The notes: generated by a model not told the origin, from the letters alone. A DNA stretch of 39,683 bases from Mesaphorura yosii (GCA_009869945.1 WIXG01000551.1:1-39683); one strand, 5' to 3'; counted from the first letter of the stretch, positions 8,301 to 19,948 are shown. Numbers and translations are program-made.

Positions 8301-11300
8301 TTGCAATACCACACGTAGAGCGAAGATCAGGTAACTTTAATCGCCTTTGTCTAAACGCAGCTTTAATTGTATTGTAATTACTAACTTGTTAATTGTGCTG
8401 TGTACCTGTTAATCGTGTCTGCCTGCTTGTGAAGGAACAAAAGCCAATCAATCCGTCTACGCCACCTGGCGGAGGAGGTGGTGGCGGCGGGGAAAGTTCA
8501 AAGGTACGTAAATATGTGTAGTATTTCAATGTTTCGTACGCAAAATTAACCAATCGTTAGTTTACTAACTCGCGTTTTGCTTTTACTAATTGCTTAACTA
8601 ACTTACACCGTGATTCAGACATCTGGGGGCGGTGGGTTGGCGGGGCGAGTCGCGAAAGAGACGGTAAGTTAAGTTTTCGCAACGACAATAGCAATGGCAA
8701 TTAAGCGAAAGTGTTTTCTGGTTCGGTTTGGCTGCTGGGAGCCGAGCACCTGGCGGGTGTTCGCGCTTGTTTATCATCAATTAACTGAATAATTCAACGG
8801 CTCGCTGAAGTGCTATGTAAACAAAGGCTGGGCTCATTAGACTCCAAATCCAGGTCATTAAGTAATTCAAAACCAAAGGCACGGGCACGGCTTACAAGGG
8901 GAGTCCACAGGTCGTTCCCTTTCAAATTCGGCCCAAAATTTTTGTGGTGATAGCCCCAGCCCTGAAACCTCCAAAAATGGTCTCAGCTTCTCGGAACGCT
9001 CAAAGGAACCCGAGTTATTGAATAGAGTTTTCACATATGTCGAAATAAAGAATTTCTTTTGGGAATTAACACGTGAAGTTGTTATTATTACGTGCAGTCC
9101 CTTACGAAATTTATAAAATAAACAAAATATTAGCAATAAATGGCACCGATTAAAGTTACAAACTAATGTTATAAACAAAAGTTCTGTATTTCCTTGTGCA
9201 AATTCCAATATTCTTTTTGCAATATCTTGGGTTCCTTTGAGCTTTGCGAGAAACTGAGACCATTTTTGGAGGTTTCAGGGCTGGGGCTATCACCACAAAA
9301 ATTTTGGGCCAAATTTGAAAGAGGACGACCTGTGGACTTTCCTTGTTAGTTGAGTGATTGATGAGCAGCAATTCGTTATCTCCTCACGAACCCATGAACC
9401 AAGAACCACGTTGAAAGTGACTGACTGACAAGCGATGAGCAGCAATTTGACTTTTATTTACACAGATTATCAGGTTTGCAGGTTATTAAGGCAAAGGTGA
9501 CAGCCGACCGCATCGTTAAAACCCAATTAATATCAAGTGCATTGCCGTGCCGCAATTACACGAAGTGTTCACAAGTACAGTCGTTACATACATTTTACTA
9601 ATGATAAGCCGTACGAAGAACACGTCACTGGTCACTCGATACAGCAGACATTTCGAACTGCTGACAACTGATTTAATGCCGTGGCACGGATTATTGTACC
9701 GTGTCACCGTGTCGCCCGAGTTTGCATGCTTTGATGTATGATTTCGATGTCAGGGCGCAGGTCGAGCGTGTAATTGGCGTGTTCTGAGGTTAATCAGTGC
9801 TCAGGAGCAGGCGCCAGACGATTAATTACTTTGTGTGAGTCCTGTCCTGCATTAAGAAATGCGAAATGTCCACAGTATCGCACGTTTGACGTCAGTGAAT
9901 CCTCAAATAAGCAAGAATTGGCAAAGAACTGGAAGATTTTCGTTGCTGTGCGCTTATCAGCGAACGTCAGCATCCGACACTTGAGCAAGCTTCCTTACTT
10001 TTTAACTTCTGTCGCCTTTGCCGTTGTATGATCGGTCTTCGGTCTGTTTCTTAAAATAAATCAGTCCACGAGGCGTAAGAAAGACGTAGGCAGGGTTCTG
10101 AACGTAATTTTGGTACACACGAGACACGATCAAGTGTAGAATTGTAGGTTGTAGAATTCAGTGCATTCGCATCCATTCGTCGTACTCACGTACACGTTCT
10201 CTTAAAGCTCTCTTCCTTTTCCTTCTCGTGTGTGCACGACACTCGGCTCATTCACAAGCCAAGCTTCTCAGTGTCAAGTCAAAACCAAATCAAAGTCGAG
10301 TTTGATTGAAATTCAAGTAAACAGTCAAGCAACTCTTGACGCTCGATTCAATTGTATCTTTATCGGCGGCTCCCTTTTTGCTAATCTCCAAAGTGCAAAT
10401 ACTGCTCCAATTAATTAGGCAAGCGTATTCACGCGTGCGTTTGAGTTGCTGCTACCTGGAATATTTTTGACATTCCTGTTGTCGAACTGCGAATTGCGAC
10501 AGTCAATTGGCAATCACAGCCACTTGACGAATTGTGTGCTGCTCGTGCTCGATCAGTGGTTTGAGTTAGTGAGCTTTTAACTTTATCCGAGCACCGGCTC
10601 CGCTACGTGCGTTTAATTTCACATTCCCCACCGCGAAATCTGTGAAAATGGTCATTAAAAGGAATCCAGTCGAGGTAATTTAATATTTGTCGTTAGATTT
10701 TAGTAATTTTGTTCTGAATTTGCGCGAATTCGCCCGAATTTCTGGACTTTGGACAGGGGAGACTGATTTAATCGCTTATTTAAACCTGTGTAACGTGTTC
10801 AGCAGCTAAAATAATTGCATAATTTCGATACGCGCAGACACTGCACGCGATTCTGACGCAGGCGACCACGTTCCGACTTAATTAGACCTTAATTAGACAC
10901 ACACCACAAAAAATCTGGCGGGTCACGAGCGTCAGACGCAGACGGACTCGGACACGGAACGTTGAACTTTAATAATGTATTTAGCATTTACTTAGCATTC
11001 GTTACGAAAGAGAGCATTAGAATTTGCTAAGCTTAACATAGCATTGGCTGAAATTCGAGGCGTGGACGGACGGCGCGGTCATTTTTTGCATTTTGCATTG
11101 CATGCGAATTTTTTTTATCGGGAATCGCAAGTCGCGTTTTTGTGTCTGCAAAAAGGCAAACTACATAAAAGAAGGCGTAAAGACGGGCAAAGCCCAGGCG
11201 AGACAGGAAATCCAAATCGTCGATGCGTCGACTGGACGGAAAATTCTCTCTGTCGCGAATTTATGCGGAATCAGCAACAAAACTACAAAACAGGCATGCA

Positions 11301-13531
11301 TGCAGGCTCGGGCAGGCGACGACGGAAAATTTACAAATAAAAGCCACAGCTCAGCGAAGCAAAAGCAAAGCAAAGAAGTTGATAATTGTTAAATTGTTTA
11401 TGTAGGAAATGTGCAAACTGTGATCTGCGATTTATGCTCGCGCATTCATTAAGCAAGGCTTCACTTTCAATTTCTCGTGTCTCGTATTTTGTATTTTCAT
11501 ACCTTCGCGTCTGAAAAATGAGCAAAAGCAACCCAGAGCATTGAACCACGATTACGATTTATACAGAAAATCACTGCAAATAGGCTTCGTCTTCTTAGTG
11601 GAATTTATGCACGGCTTCTCGTAAAAATTGCGAGTCGGTCCAAAAATAGTACAAACACAAAATGTACTCAGTACTCATTTCCATATGTAAACTGGGATGG
11701 GAAAATCTGGACTGCGATTGCGTTTTTGGCACTTGGTTTGGGTCATAAAATGAAAAGCGGCCAATGCCAAACCAAAGACGCCTGCGCGAAGAAACTTTTG
11801 GCCGCTCTCTGAAGGTCACTTTCACACGTTTGCCGTATCGCCGCGGTGCGCGTGGATTCGAGGTCGTAGCCCGCTCAAATCGAGCGACGAACCGATTAAA
11901 ATTCCTTTCTTTATTTAATTGCATGCTTTTTGTTTGTATTTCAGGGTCTGAATGGGCGTCTGGCGCTGGCCATCTGCGCCGCCGCGTTTGGCTCCAGTTT
12001 CCAGCACGGATACAACACCGGTGTCCTCAATGGAGCTCAGAAAGTAAGACAAACACGCCAAATATGCGTCTGAGGTCAATGTTTAATGCTCGATTCTAAA
12101 TTGTCAAATTGCACCTTGTAGGCGATGTCCAACTTCATTAACGAAACGTACATTGAGCGCCACGGCGTAGAAATTGCCGAGAGCTCGCTGACCCTCATCT
12201 GGAGCGTCATCGTCGCATTGTACTGCTTCGGGGGCATCTTTGGCGGGCTCCTCACAAGCGTCGTCTCCGATCGGCTGGGTCGGAAAGGGGGTCTGCTCTG
12301 GAACAATGTGCTCGTGCTGCTCGGCGGTGGGCTGGAGGCGCTCTCGAAGCCCTCGGGCTCCTATGAGATGATTTGCGTCGGCCGCTTCATTCTTGGCATC
12401 AACAGCGGGTTGAACGCGGGACTCGCGCCCATGTACTTGTCCGAAATCTCGCCGGTCCACCTCCGCGGCGCCATCGGCACGGTCTACCAGCTCGTGCTGA
12501 CCATCTCGATCCTCGTGGCGCAGGTCCTCGGGCTCTCCTCGCTGATGGGCAACGACGCCTGCTGGCCGTGGCTGCTCGCCGTAACGATTCTGCCGGGCAT
12601 CTTCCAGATCGCGACCCTGCCTCTCTGCCCCGAGTCGCCCAAGTACATCCTTCTCACGCAGGGGCGGGAGGTCGAGACCCAAAACGCCCTGACCTGGCTC
12701 CGGGGGACGATCGAGGTACACGACGAGCTGGACGCGATGCGGGCCGAGTACGAGACGATGAAGGCCGTGCCCAAAGTCACGCTAGGTGACATGATCACCT
12801 CCGACGCGCTCCGCATGCCGCTAATCATTGCGTGCGTCATCATGCTTGGGCAACAGTTTTCTGGGATCAACGCCGTCTTCTTCTTCTCGGTCTCCATCTT
12901 CCAGACGGCGGGGCTGACCGACTCGGCGGCGCGCTATGCGACCATCGGCGTGGGCATCATGAACGTGGCAATGACATTCGTCAGTCTAGTCCTCGTCGAG
13001 AAGGCCGGCCGCAAGACGTTGCTCCTGATTGGGTTCGCAGGCATGCTCGTCAACGTGGTCCTCCTCTACTTGTGTCTCCTCTTCAAGGACCTCGGTCAGT
13101 GGATCTCGTATCTCTCAATTCTGTGGGTCATCCTTTTCGTCGTCATGTTCGCCGTCGGGCCAGGTTCCATCCCGTGGTTCCTCGTCACTGAACTCTTCAG
13201 CCAGGGCGGACGCCCCCTGGCCACGTCGATTGCAGTGGCATTGAACTGGACAGCCAACTCCATCATTGCGGTCTCCTTCCTGCCCATCGAGGTAAGTTTT
13301 ACTCCAGGGCGCAACGGCCACCTTCTGACCTCTGCCCCCAAATTTCGAAGGTGTAATTTATACTTGATTCTTGATTCGTTTCAGGGTGCTATTGGCCCAC
13401 ACGTCTTTGGAATCTTCGCGCTTCTGCTTGGGACTTTCATCGCCTTCACATGGTTCAAGGTTCCGGAGACGAAGAACAAGACCGTCGAGGAGATTGCGGC
13501 CATCTTCAGGCAACGGGGCTACCAACAATAG
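5339..13531 (+). CDS. Glut1: class I facilitative glucose transporter (GLUT/SLC2A family)
   Basis: Common exons: 11945-12043, 12122-13291 and 13385-13531. They encode twelve transmembrane helices with the sugar-transporter signatures: GRLALAICAAAFG and HGYNTGVLN in TM1, SDRLGRKGG, a GRFILGINSG segment, PESPKY after TM6, GQQFSGINAVFFFS in TM7, PGSIPWFLVTELF in TM10, and VPETKNKT before the tail. These place it in class I, like vertebrate GLUT1-4 and fly Glut1, moving hexoses down their gradient across the plasma membrane. The first exon at 5339-5554 adds a 72-residue soluble N-terminus; other starts are listed separately. All exon joins are phase 0. The last intron (13292-13384, 93 nt) is a multiple of three without a stop, so a naive reading fuses it into the protein. 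The tail ends RGYQQ at 13531. Confidence 0.85.
5555..8182 (+). other. first intron of the sugar-transporter gene, no gene seen
   Basis: Donor TAC|GTAAGT follows base 5554. The stretch is AT-rich and full of short homopolymers. None of the open frames here has sustained protein-like composition on either strand. It probably contains the promoter of the alternative first exon at 8183. Confidence 0.5.
8183..8663 (+). CDS. Glut1: alternative N-terminal cassette exons of the sugar transporter
   Basis: Four small phase-0 exons with consensus borders. The first is 8183-8197 (ATG, MPKNE, then GTAAGA). The second is a 12-nt microexon at 8319-8330 (SEDQ, ends before GTAACT). The third is 8435-8503 (EQKPINPSTPPGGGGGGGES, then SK, before GTACGT). 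The fourth is 8619-8663 (TSGGGGLAGRVAKET, before GTAAGT). Joined to 11945 they give an isoform of about 518 residues with a Gly-rich cytosolic N-terminus. Because every join is phase 0, the exon at 5339-5554 could also splice into the microexon. The roles are inferred from splice sites and phase only; transcript evidence would settle which combinations exist. Confidence 0.55.
8892..9348. mobile_element. fold-back MITE with 3-bp TTA duplication
   Basis: Two arms of about 126 bp, 8895-9020 and 9220-9345, are inverted copies of each other at roughly 85-90% by eye (shared core GTGGTGATAGCCCCAGCCCT). They surround a ~200-bp AT-rich centre. The ends read CAAGG...CCTTG and are flanked on both sides by TTA (8892-8894 and 9346-9348), a target duplication typical of PIF/Harbinger-type (Tourist-like) MITEs. 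It codes for nothing recognisable. It sits in an intron of the sugar-transporter gene, so the pre-mRNA could fold into a long hairpin. Confidence 0.7.
9349..10647 (+). other. intronic sequence, no gene seen
   Basis: Stretch between the MITE and the third alternative first exon. No long open frame with coding character and no tRNA-like fold was recognised. The part just upstream of 10648 presumably holds the promoter for that exon. Confidence 0.45.
10648..10674 (+). CDS. Glut1: third alternative first exon of the sugar transporter
   Basis: The ATG at 10648 encodes MVIKRNPVE and stops at a clean phase-0 donor (GAG|GTAATT), compatible with the common exon at 11945. This isoform would be about 480 residues, the usual GLUT length, with almost no extra N-terminus. 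Confidence 0.5.
10675..11944 (+). other. intron before the common transporter exons, no gene seen
   Basis: Bounded by GTAATT at 10675 and by TTTGTATTTCAG ending at 11944. Open frames in this stretch are short and have no recognisable domain. Confidence 0.5.
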
Positions 13532-14300
13532 AAGAATGGTCGAAGGCCCGATGGCGGTCCAGGTCCGGGCATCGGGCATGGCTAAAATAGATAGAAAAGA
13601 AAGACGTTTTATTTTATTGTAGAATTTTTAGTCCATTTTCTTTTTCTGTCTTCAATTTCAGTTCAATTTCACGTTCATCTTCAATCTTCAGTTTTAACGT
13701 ATTTACATTACAGTACTTTGTCGTATCTTATCTTATGTCTTTGACTTTGACTGTAGCGAGCAAGACTTATTTTGTATCGAGCGTATATTTTCGTAGCAGT
13801 TTCTTAGCAGCAGACGAATTATTTTAGTTATTGCACGTACAACGTATTTAAATATTTAAATGACTTACTTCACCGAAAGTGATGTTGGAAAAGCACTGAT
13901 GAGTTGTTCTCTGATAACGCGATTCATAAATCGTAATCACCAAATCTCCAAATTAGGAATCAGTAAAATTGACGTTCGTAGTCCGAAATTGGATAACAAA
14001 GTAAATGAGCAGTGTAAAAATTAGTGAATTAAATTATTAAAAGCAAATAAAGTAAAATTTGATGTAATTAAATGGATACTTAGTGGATAAGACACCTAGT
14101 CTATCTATTTTACGTAGTAGTTTATACTAGTTTATTGCGTATTGCTATTTTGTACGGTGACTGTGTTCTGGCTGTCTAGGATTAAAGTTTTAAAGTCTCG
14201 CGCTCGGCCGCTAAATCATGCGCCGATTATGCGTACGCGTACTTGACAATTAAATGTAAAAAAAAACGTGTAACGGTAGAAGTGTATCAAAGTCAATAAA
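13532..14300 (+). other. long 3' untranslated region of the sugar transporter, ending in a poly(A) signal
   Basis: AT-rich sequence without coding frames follows the stop codon. The first convincing AATAAA is at 14295-14300 (AGTCAATAAAAGTGCTG), giving a 3' UTR of about 770 bases. Sequence from 14301 to about 14990 shows no gene. Confidence 0.5.
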
Positions 14301-14996
14301 AGTGCTGTAATCGTAATTGTAATTAAAACGTGAGTTTGGCGTTTGCATCTAGCTGGAAATTACATGGCTATATTTTCGCAAATAAGCGGTAATTTGCAAT
14401 CGGCATTTTGGGTACGTTTACATCATCGGGTTCGATAAAATTATTCACCACTTGTCAACTCGCGAAAATTCGAACATCTGTCTCAGTCGTTTCAGCTGTC
14501 AAGTGCAATTGTTAATGGGCTTGTTTTGGAATTACTGGAATTTTAGTCACCCATGGATTAGATCATTGCGAAACTGTGCCAATGTCAATGCCAAAGCCTG
14601 TCCAGGTGAGCTCATCGCGAATTGAGATATTTTGTTTGCAGAGTGTGCAAGGTGCAATGAATGAAGTTGGGTAATTCGCAATTATGACTACATCCCGAAA
14701 GCAAAGCAAAGCCCATGATTGATTACTTAATCGTCCGATTCTCGGTCGAGTTGATTTTCGTGCACGAACGTGAAATGATTGTCATGTCAGTGTCACGTCA
14801 CTGTCGCCAATTTGTACTTGAACTTGGACCCAACTTGGGCGACTGACTACGCGAAATACGTGTCTGAGCCCGGCTGCAATTTGAAAATGCACTTGAAATT
14901 GGCACGGCACGGTCCAGAAAACGAAAACCAGAACGACGCTGAAATCCAAGGCAAAATTGCGTAAGCGCGACGTTCGACCGGCACTTGAGAAATGCA

Positions 14997-15032
14997 ATAA
15001 ATAAACACGGGCGCCGACGAGCCGGCTCATTC
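14997..15032 (+). promoter_or_regulatory. core promoter of the CUB gene (TATA-like plus initiator)
   Basis: ATAAATAA at 14997-15004 is followed 31 bases later by TCATTC at 15027-15032, an initiator-like sequence at the expected spacing. The leader to the ATG at 15088 would be about 59 bases. Confidence 0.4.
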
Positions 15033-15087
15033 ACGAGTCACGACCCCCCAACGCCAGACCCACCAGCCAATCGACCACTCCGTCACA

Positions 15088-17468
15088 ATGCGCCAATTCC
15101 TTCTTTTCGCCGTGGTCCTCCTCGCCGCCGCTGCCGTCTCCGCACGCGAGCCGTCTTGCGGCGGAGCGCTCGACGGAGACGTGGGCACGTTCCACTTCTA
15201 CGACGCCAGTGAGGAGCAACCCGACGACCGCAACTGCGTCTGGATCATCCGCCTGCACTCAACCACCAACATCTCCGTGACGCTCGACGAACTCGCTAGC
15301 GGCACGTCGCTCGGCGTGTTCAGCTCCGAGCAGGCGGGTTCGGCCTTCCCCGTCTTGCCGCCGCTCTACACCTTTGACGACTCAACAGTCGGGAATACAT
15401 TCCGCTCCCGATTCAGCACGGTCATCCTCGTCCTAAACCCTGCTTTATTCGACCGGGAGTTTACAATCTCCTGGCGGGGCGAGGCGCCCGGCACGGGGGT
15501 GGCGCCGATCGAGTCGGCCAACTACATCGACGGCGACCACGGCACGCTCGAACAGGACGATTTCGGGCTGTCGGTCCTCGCCCTCATTCTCAACCCGGCG
15601 CAGGGCGACAAGGTCGACCTCGAAGTGAAGGTCCTCGGCTCCGAGAGCTGCGCCAACCTCGCCTACGCTGTCTTTGAGATTCTCCCCACCGGAAACCTCC
15701 GCGAAGTCGCCCGAACCTGCGGCGTGCCCGTGACGCTCGCGAACGTCCGCACACCGCTCATCGCCTTCGTCGCAAAGCCGACGCTCCAGCAGTCGGAGAC
15801 GATCAGTTTCGCCTGGAACACCACCAATGCCCCCGTCGACTCGGCGGGCAGCTGCGGCGGGTCGCTCCAGTCCAATCAGGGACTCCTGCGCTACGAAGAT
15901 GTTGGGGATCCGACTCACGCGTGTGCGTGGACGCTGCGACTCCAGTCGAAGAGAGGTTTCAGGCTCACGCTGCTTGACTTCAACGCTGGCGGAGGCGGGG
16001 GTATCTTCTCCAGTGAACAGGCGGGGAGCCCATTTCCAGTGATTGAGCCCACCCATACGTAAGTTCAAATTTAGGCGACGGTGGGAGACGGGCTAAATTC
16101 GAATTCCTTAAGCCTAAACGCATTTTTCTTCACAGGTTGACTCTTATCGATTTGGGCCGGCCCCTCGACACCGACGGTGATGTCATCATTCTAATCCTCA
16201 ACCCCTCCAGCACCCCTCGCCGTATCGCCATCACCTGGGACGGCATCGCCGAGGCTCCAGCAGGCTCACCCGAATCGGCCAGTTACTTTGACGCGAACGA
16301 GGGAGAGCTCATTCAAGGCAACGGAAACCTGTCGCTCCTCGCCTGGATCCTCAACCCACCGCTCGCCCTGCCCCTCGACGTCGAAGTGAAAGTCTTAGGC
16401 TTTGAGGACGGCTGCGCCAACCTCGCGTACTCCGTCTTTGAAATTCTGACCACCGGCAACCTCCGTGAGGTGGCGCGTACGTGCGGCCGACCCGTCAATC
16501 TCTTCAACGTGCGCCCGCCCCTCATCGCGTTTGTGGCGCGCCCGGACATGACGGAGACCAATTCGGTCAGTCTGACTTGGGCGGCAGTCCGCCCGCCTCC
16601 GTCCGGGTCGACGGAGGCGCCGGATCCGAACCTTGTCATCAGTAAGTCACTGCGTCCTCAGATTCAAGTCTGAACGTGTTCAGACATGCTTAAACATGTT
16701 TTTTCTTGCCCGCCCACAGACGAGCAGTGCGGCGGCACCCTCATCGGGGCACGCGGAGTCATTCGCTACAAGATCAACGGCCCGTACGAGCGCAACGAGC
16801 GCTGCACGTGGACGATCCGCGCCAACCTCTTCTCGCAGGTGCGCCTGCAGCTCGTCGACGACGGCCTCTACACTGTTCCCGGCTTCGACTTCCTCACGAT
16901 CTCGACCATCCCGAGCCTGACGGCCGCGACGATCCGCACCGATCAAATCATCAACGGCGGTTTCCGCTCGCCCGTCGACGTCATCGGTCCCGTTGTATTT
17001 GTGACGTTCCGCACGCAGCAAGGCGGCGCCCGCGGGTTCGAGCTGACCTTTGATGGGATAGGCTCGAATGTGGCGACGAGGAATTTCAACCACCTGCACT
17101 ACAACACGTCGCTGGACTCGAGCGACACCTTCACTCACCCTGCGGCGGGCGGCAGCTACCAAGATAATGAGCTGACGACGATCGTCTTCAACCAGGGCGT
17201 CCTCAACCTGCAGTACAAACTCGAGTTGCAGCTGACCTACGTCGACATCGAAAGCAGCACCGGGTGCACGTACGACGTGCTTGCCATTCACGAGTCGAAC
17301 CCCACCGGCAACGTTCTCGAGCACGAACGCCTGTGCGTGCGTACGTCGAGCGTCGACCGGCTCTACAGTGGAGATCTCGACACGGGTGCCTTCATCCTCG
17401 TCTTCAGGACGGATAGCTCGGTCACGTACACAGGGTTCAGGGGGAGGTACTCCTATCTTAGAAATTAG
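15088..17468 (+). CDS. secreted multi-CUB-domain protein
   Basis: Exons 15088-16058, 16136-16641 and 16720-17468 (introns 77 and 78 nt) encode 741 residues. A signal peptide (MRQFLLFAVVLLAAAAVSA) is followed by CUB-like modules that each begin with a CGG element and a C-x-W-x-hydrophobic-R segment (NCVWIIRL, ACAWTLRL, RCTWTIRA). The first two modules are tandem copies, each carrying a second half with the shared string TGNLREVARTCG. The last two, in exon 3, are more canonical CUB domains (CGGTLIGARGVIRY; GCTYDVLAIHE). There is no protease, EGF or membrane segment, so it is a soluble extracellular protein probably acting through protein-protein contacts. The function is not assignable. Codons are strongly G/C-ending. 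The gene converges with the SLC18B1-like gene. Confidence 0.8.
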
Positions 17469-17518
17469 GCGCGTTCGACCAAGGAAAGTCATATCGGTGT
17501 TAGTTGAATGAATCATTG

Positions 17519-17554
17519 AATAAATGACACGAAATACAGAAGTACTTTAATAAA
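17519..17554. terminator. shared 3'-end region of two convergent genes
   Basis: AATAAA at 17519-17524 and again at 17549-17554 serve the CUB gene. TTTAAT at 17546-17551 reads ATTAAA on the minus strand, suitable for the transporter whose stop is at 17580. The two transcripts must end within about 50 bases of each other or overlap. Confidence 0.45.
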
Positions 17555-17579
17555 ATCACTCAGCAAATTCGAAACTCAA

Positions 17580-19267
17580 TCAGATGGATTCTTCGGACAC
17601 GGATAGCAAAGCTTTCTTTTCCAACATCCCGTGGTCCTCACTGCCATCTAGCTCCGTCTCCGTCTGACCTTCGCCTGCGCAGCCATCCTGCTTGGACCGT
17701 TGCCCTAGTGCCCGCCCTTTCTCAATCGTCCTCCACGCAGCTGCCATGTCTCTCCTCCCTTGCGCATCACACAAGTGCGACCATTGAAGCGCCATCTGTT
17801 GAGAAAATTACAAGCGTTAACGGCAAATTGGGCAAACTGGGCAAAATTTGAAAATACGCGCGCTTTTTGCTGGCAGTGCATTCTGGCGTTAGCGTTGGCG
17901 TCGACTTACGACAGTCAGCAGTATGCCCAATGGGAAATACGTGGCGTATCGAAACTGGAAGGCGTCCAGCAGAATTCCGCCTACAAGCGGGCCGAGCAGG
18001 TTGCCGACTGACATCGTCGTGAACCAAACGCCGTTCGCGACACCGACAGCCGCCTCGTTGAACGGTCCAGCGCCAGCACCTGAACCTGAACCTTGACTCT
18101 CGCTCGACACGACACTCTTGATAAACTGCGAGTGGGCGGGAGCAGAAACGGCTGCATAAGCGGCGCCGACGAGGAACAAAGCGAAGCACGTCAGCCACGC
18201 TCGGGGCTCGACCGCCAGCCAGGAAACGGGAATCGGAATTGGACCAATCAAAGCGAAGGCAACCGCGAGCATGGCCGTGCCTCCGGCGACGAGATACATT
18301 GGCGGGAGCCAGCGGTCTGCGACGATTCCGAAAGGGCAGACGAGGATGGCGAACGTGCCCCCATAAATGGAGTAGAAAAACGCCTTGCCGACGGTGGACG
18401 GCTGAAATTGCTGGCGGACGAAAGGCTCGAGGGTGGCCACGACGAACCCCCACGCGGTGGAGGTGCAGAGTTCCGTGAGCACGAGGACGATGGCGGAGCG
18501 CGTTCGTAGGAAGCGGCGCAGAAAGAGGACGACGACTGGAGCGGAGACGTCTTTATCATTGAATTCTTGTGACGCATCTGCTGTTTTCCCGCCGCGGAAT
18601 ACGAAAAGGGATACGACTGGCGCGAGGGCGATATAAACGACGCCCAGTGCGATGAAAGGCAGCGGAAAGCCCCCGAGCCTGTATAGCATCGCCCCCAGCA
18701 GAGGCCCGAGGGCGTAGCCGACGCCGTAGCTCGAATCGATGACCCCCGAAGACGTGGCGATGGAGTCGGGGAAGTTCTGCACGAGGATCCCGAGCAGGGA
18801 GACGTCGACGCATGCGGCGCCCGCCCCTTCAGCGACCCGCAGCGCGACGCATGCGGATAGAAACAACGAGGGAGTCTGCAGACGCGAGACGAGGCCGAAG
18901 GCGCAGGCGGCGAAGCCAATGAGAAGAAGGCCCGTATAGAATGTGACGCGGGCCCCCAGGCGGGGGATGAGAAGGGCTCCTGTTATGGGGCACAGCACGC
19001 CGACAGTGAAGCCGTACACTCCGAAGACGAGCCCGTACTCGGAGGAGTTCAGGCCCTTCGCCTCGGCCTCAATTAAAAAAGGAGCGGAAAAGTTAAATTT
19101 CCAGCTGCGGCGGAAAAATTTAAAATTCTTACTTTTTCAGGGAAGAACGACGCCTGGAGCGAGTTGAGGGTGGCGGTCAAGAAAGCCAAGAGCAGGGCGA
19201 AGAGAATCAGAAGCATGGCTGGCGTGGACTTCCTGATCACTTTCGAAATTTTAGAAAAACGCGCCAC
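17580..19267 (-). CDS. major-facilitator vesicular transporter, SLC18B1-like
   Basis: Exons 19267-19133, 19067-17910 and 17795-17580 (introns 65 and 114 nt, all phase 0) give 502 residues. The first exon supplies TM1 (LLILFALLLAFLTATLNSLQ) and FFPEK. The second contains EAKGLNSSEYGLVFGVYGF at TM2 and the remaining helices of a 12-helix MFS fold, including an acidic residue in the RVAEGAGAACVDVSLLG segment. The layout and the FFP...YG-x-VFG region match SLC18B1 (vesicular polyamine transporter) and its many invertebrate paralogues, proton antiporters that load vesicles. The third exon is a 71-residue hydrophilic, acidic tail rich in Glu, Ser and Gly. Substrate cannot be told from sequence. Confidence 0.75.
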
Positions 19268-19948
19268 GAATGCGTACGCATGAAGGCTTCCGTAAATACG
19301 AACTCAGCTTGAAAACAGATAATAAACTAATGAACGTTTTTCTAATTTTACTGTCACCCTTCGACCTCACTCTATTTACATATTTAATACGTAATACGTG
19401 CATTAATAGCATGCTCGTTTAGCATTGCAGCCTTGCATATCAAATTCATGAGGCTCATCGCACATGATTCAGAAAATGTAGAGTTATTAGCAGATTAGTG
19501 AGGTTGTGTCTTAACAAATGATACCCTCAGCTTAACGCTGTCGCATCTCATCCGGGTCGTCATTAAAAATGCTGGATCGCAATTAATGAAAGAAAGATGA
19601 ATTAATGAGCATACTTCGCCTAATTACTAATTGGGTAAATTACTTGTAAACTCTTCAACTGGAAATGCCGATTAACTAATGAGCGGTGATTAGACGTAGA
19701 TTTAAACCGCAATTATCGAATGGCGAGATCAAGGAAATGGGCCGGAGAATTGTGGGCTCATTAACAGTTTACAATTAGCAATGCTTATGCTTTGAGGCAG
19801 GAAGCAATCTCATTAACAAAGGACAAATAAATGGAGCGATCTGCGACGATTTCTGCCTTCCGTAATTCTTGGCCAACATTTCTCAAGATTTGGGCGCAAG
19901 AAGAAGACGAAGAGCCTCCAAGCAGCCAGTAGCCAGTAGTCGGCAGCC
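19268..19948. other. divergent promoter region, no gene seen
   Basis: AT-rich spacer between the transporter start (minus strand) and the ATP-grasp gene start (plus strand). No open frame of interest. Just before the second ATG there is a short tandem repeat, CAGCCAGTAGCCAGTAGT, at about 19923-19940. Confidence 0.5.

Noticed and set aside
8867..9208. 113-codon minus-strand frame across the left MITE arm
   Set aside because: It depends on the inverted-repeat sequence and has no protein-like composition or domain.
12104..12721. Long open frame on the minus strand opposite the sugar transporter
   Set aside because: It is rich in Arg, Asp, Gly and His with no domain and is the mirror of strongly G/C-ending codons on the coding strand.
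16680..17516. 278-codon minus-strand frame opposite the last CUB exon
   Set aside because: Arg/Val/Asp-rich shadow of a GC-rich coding exon, without splice context or domain.
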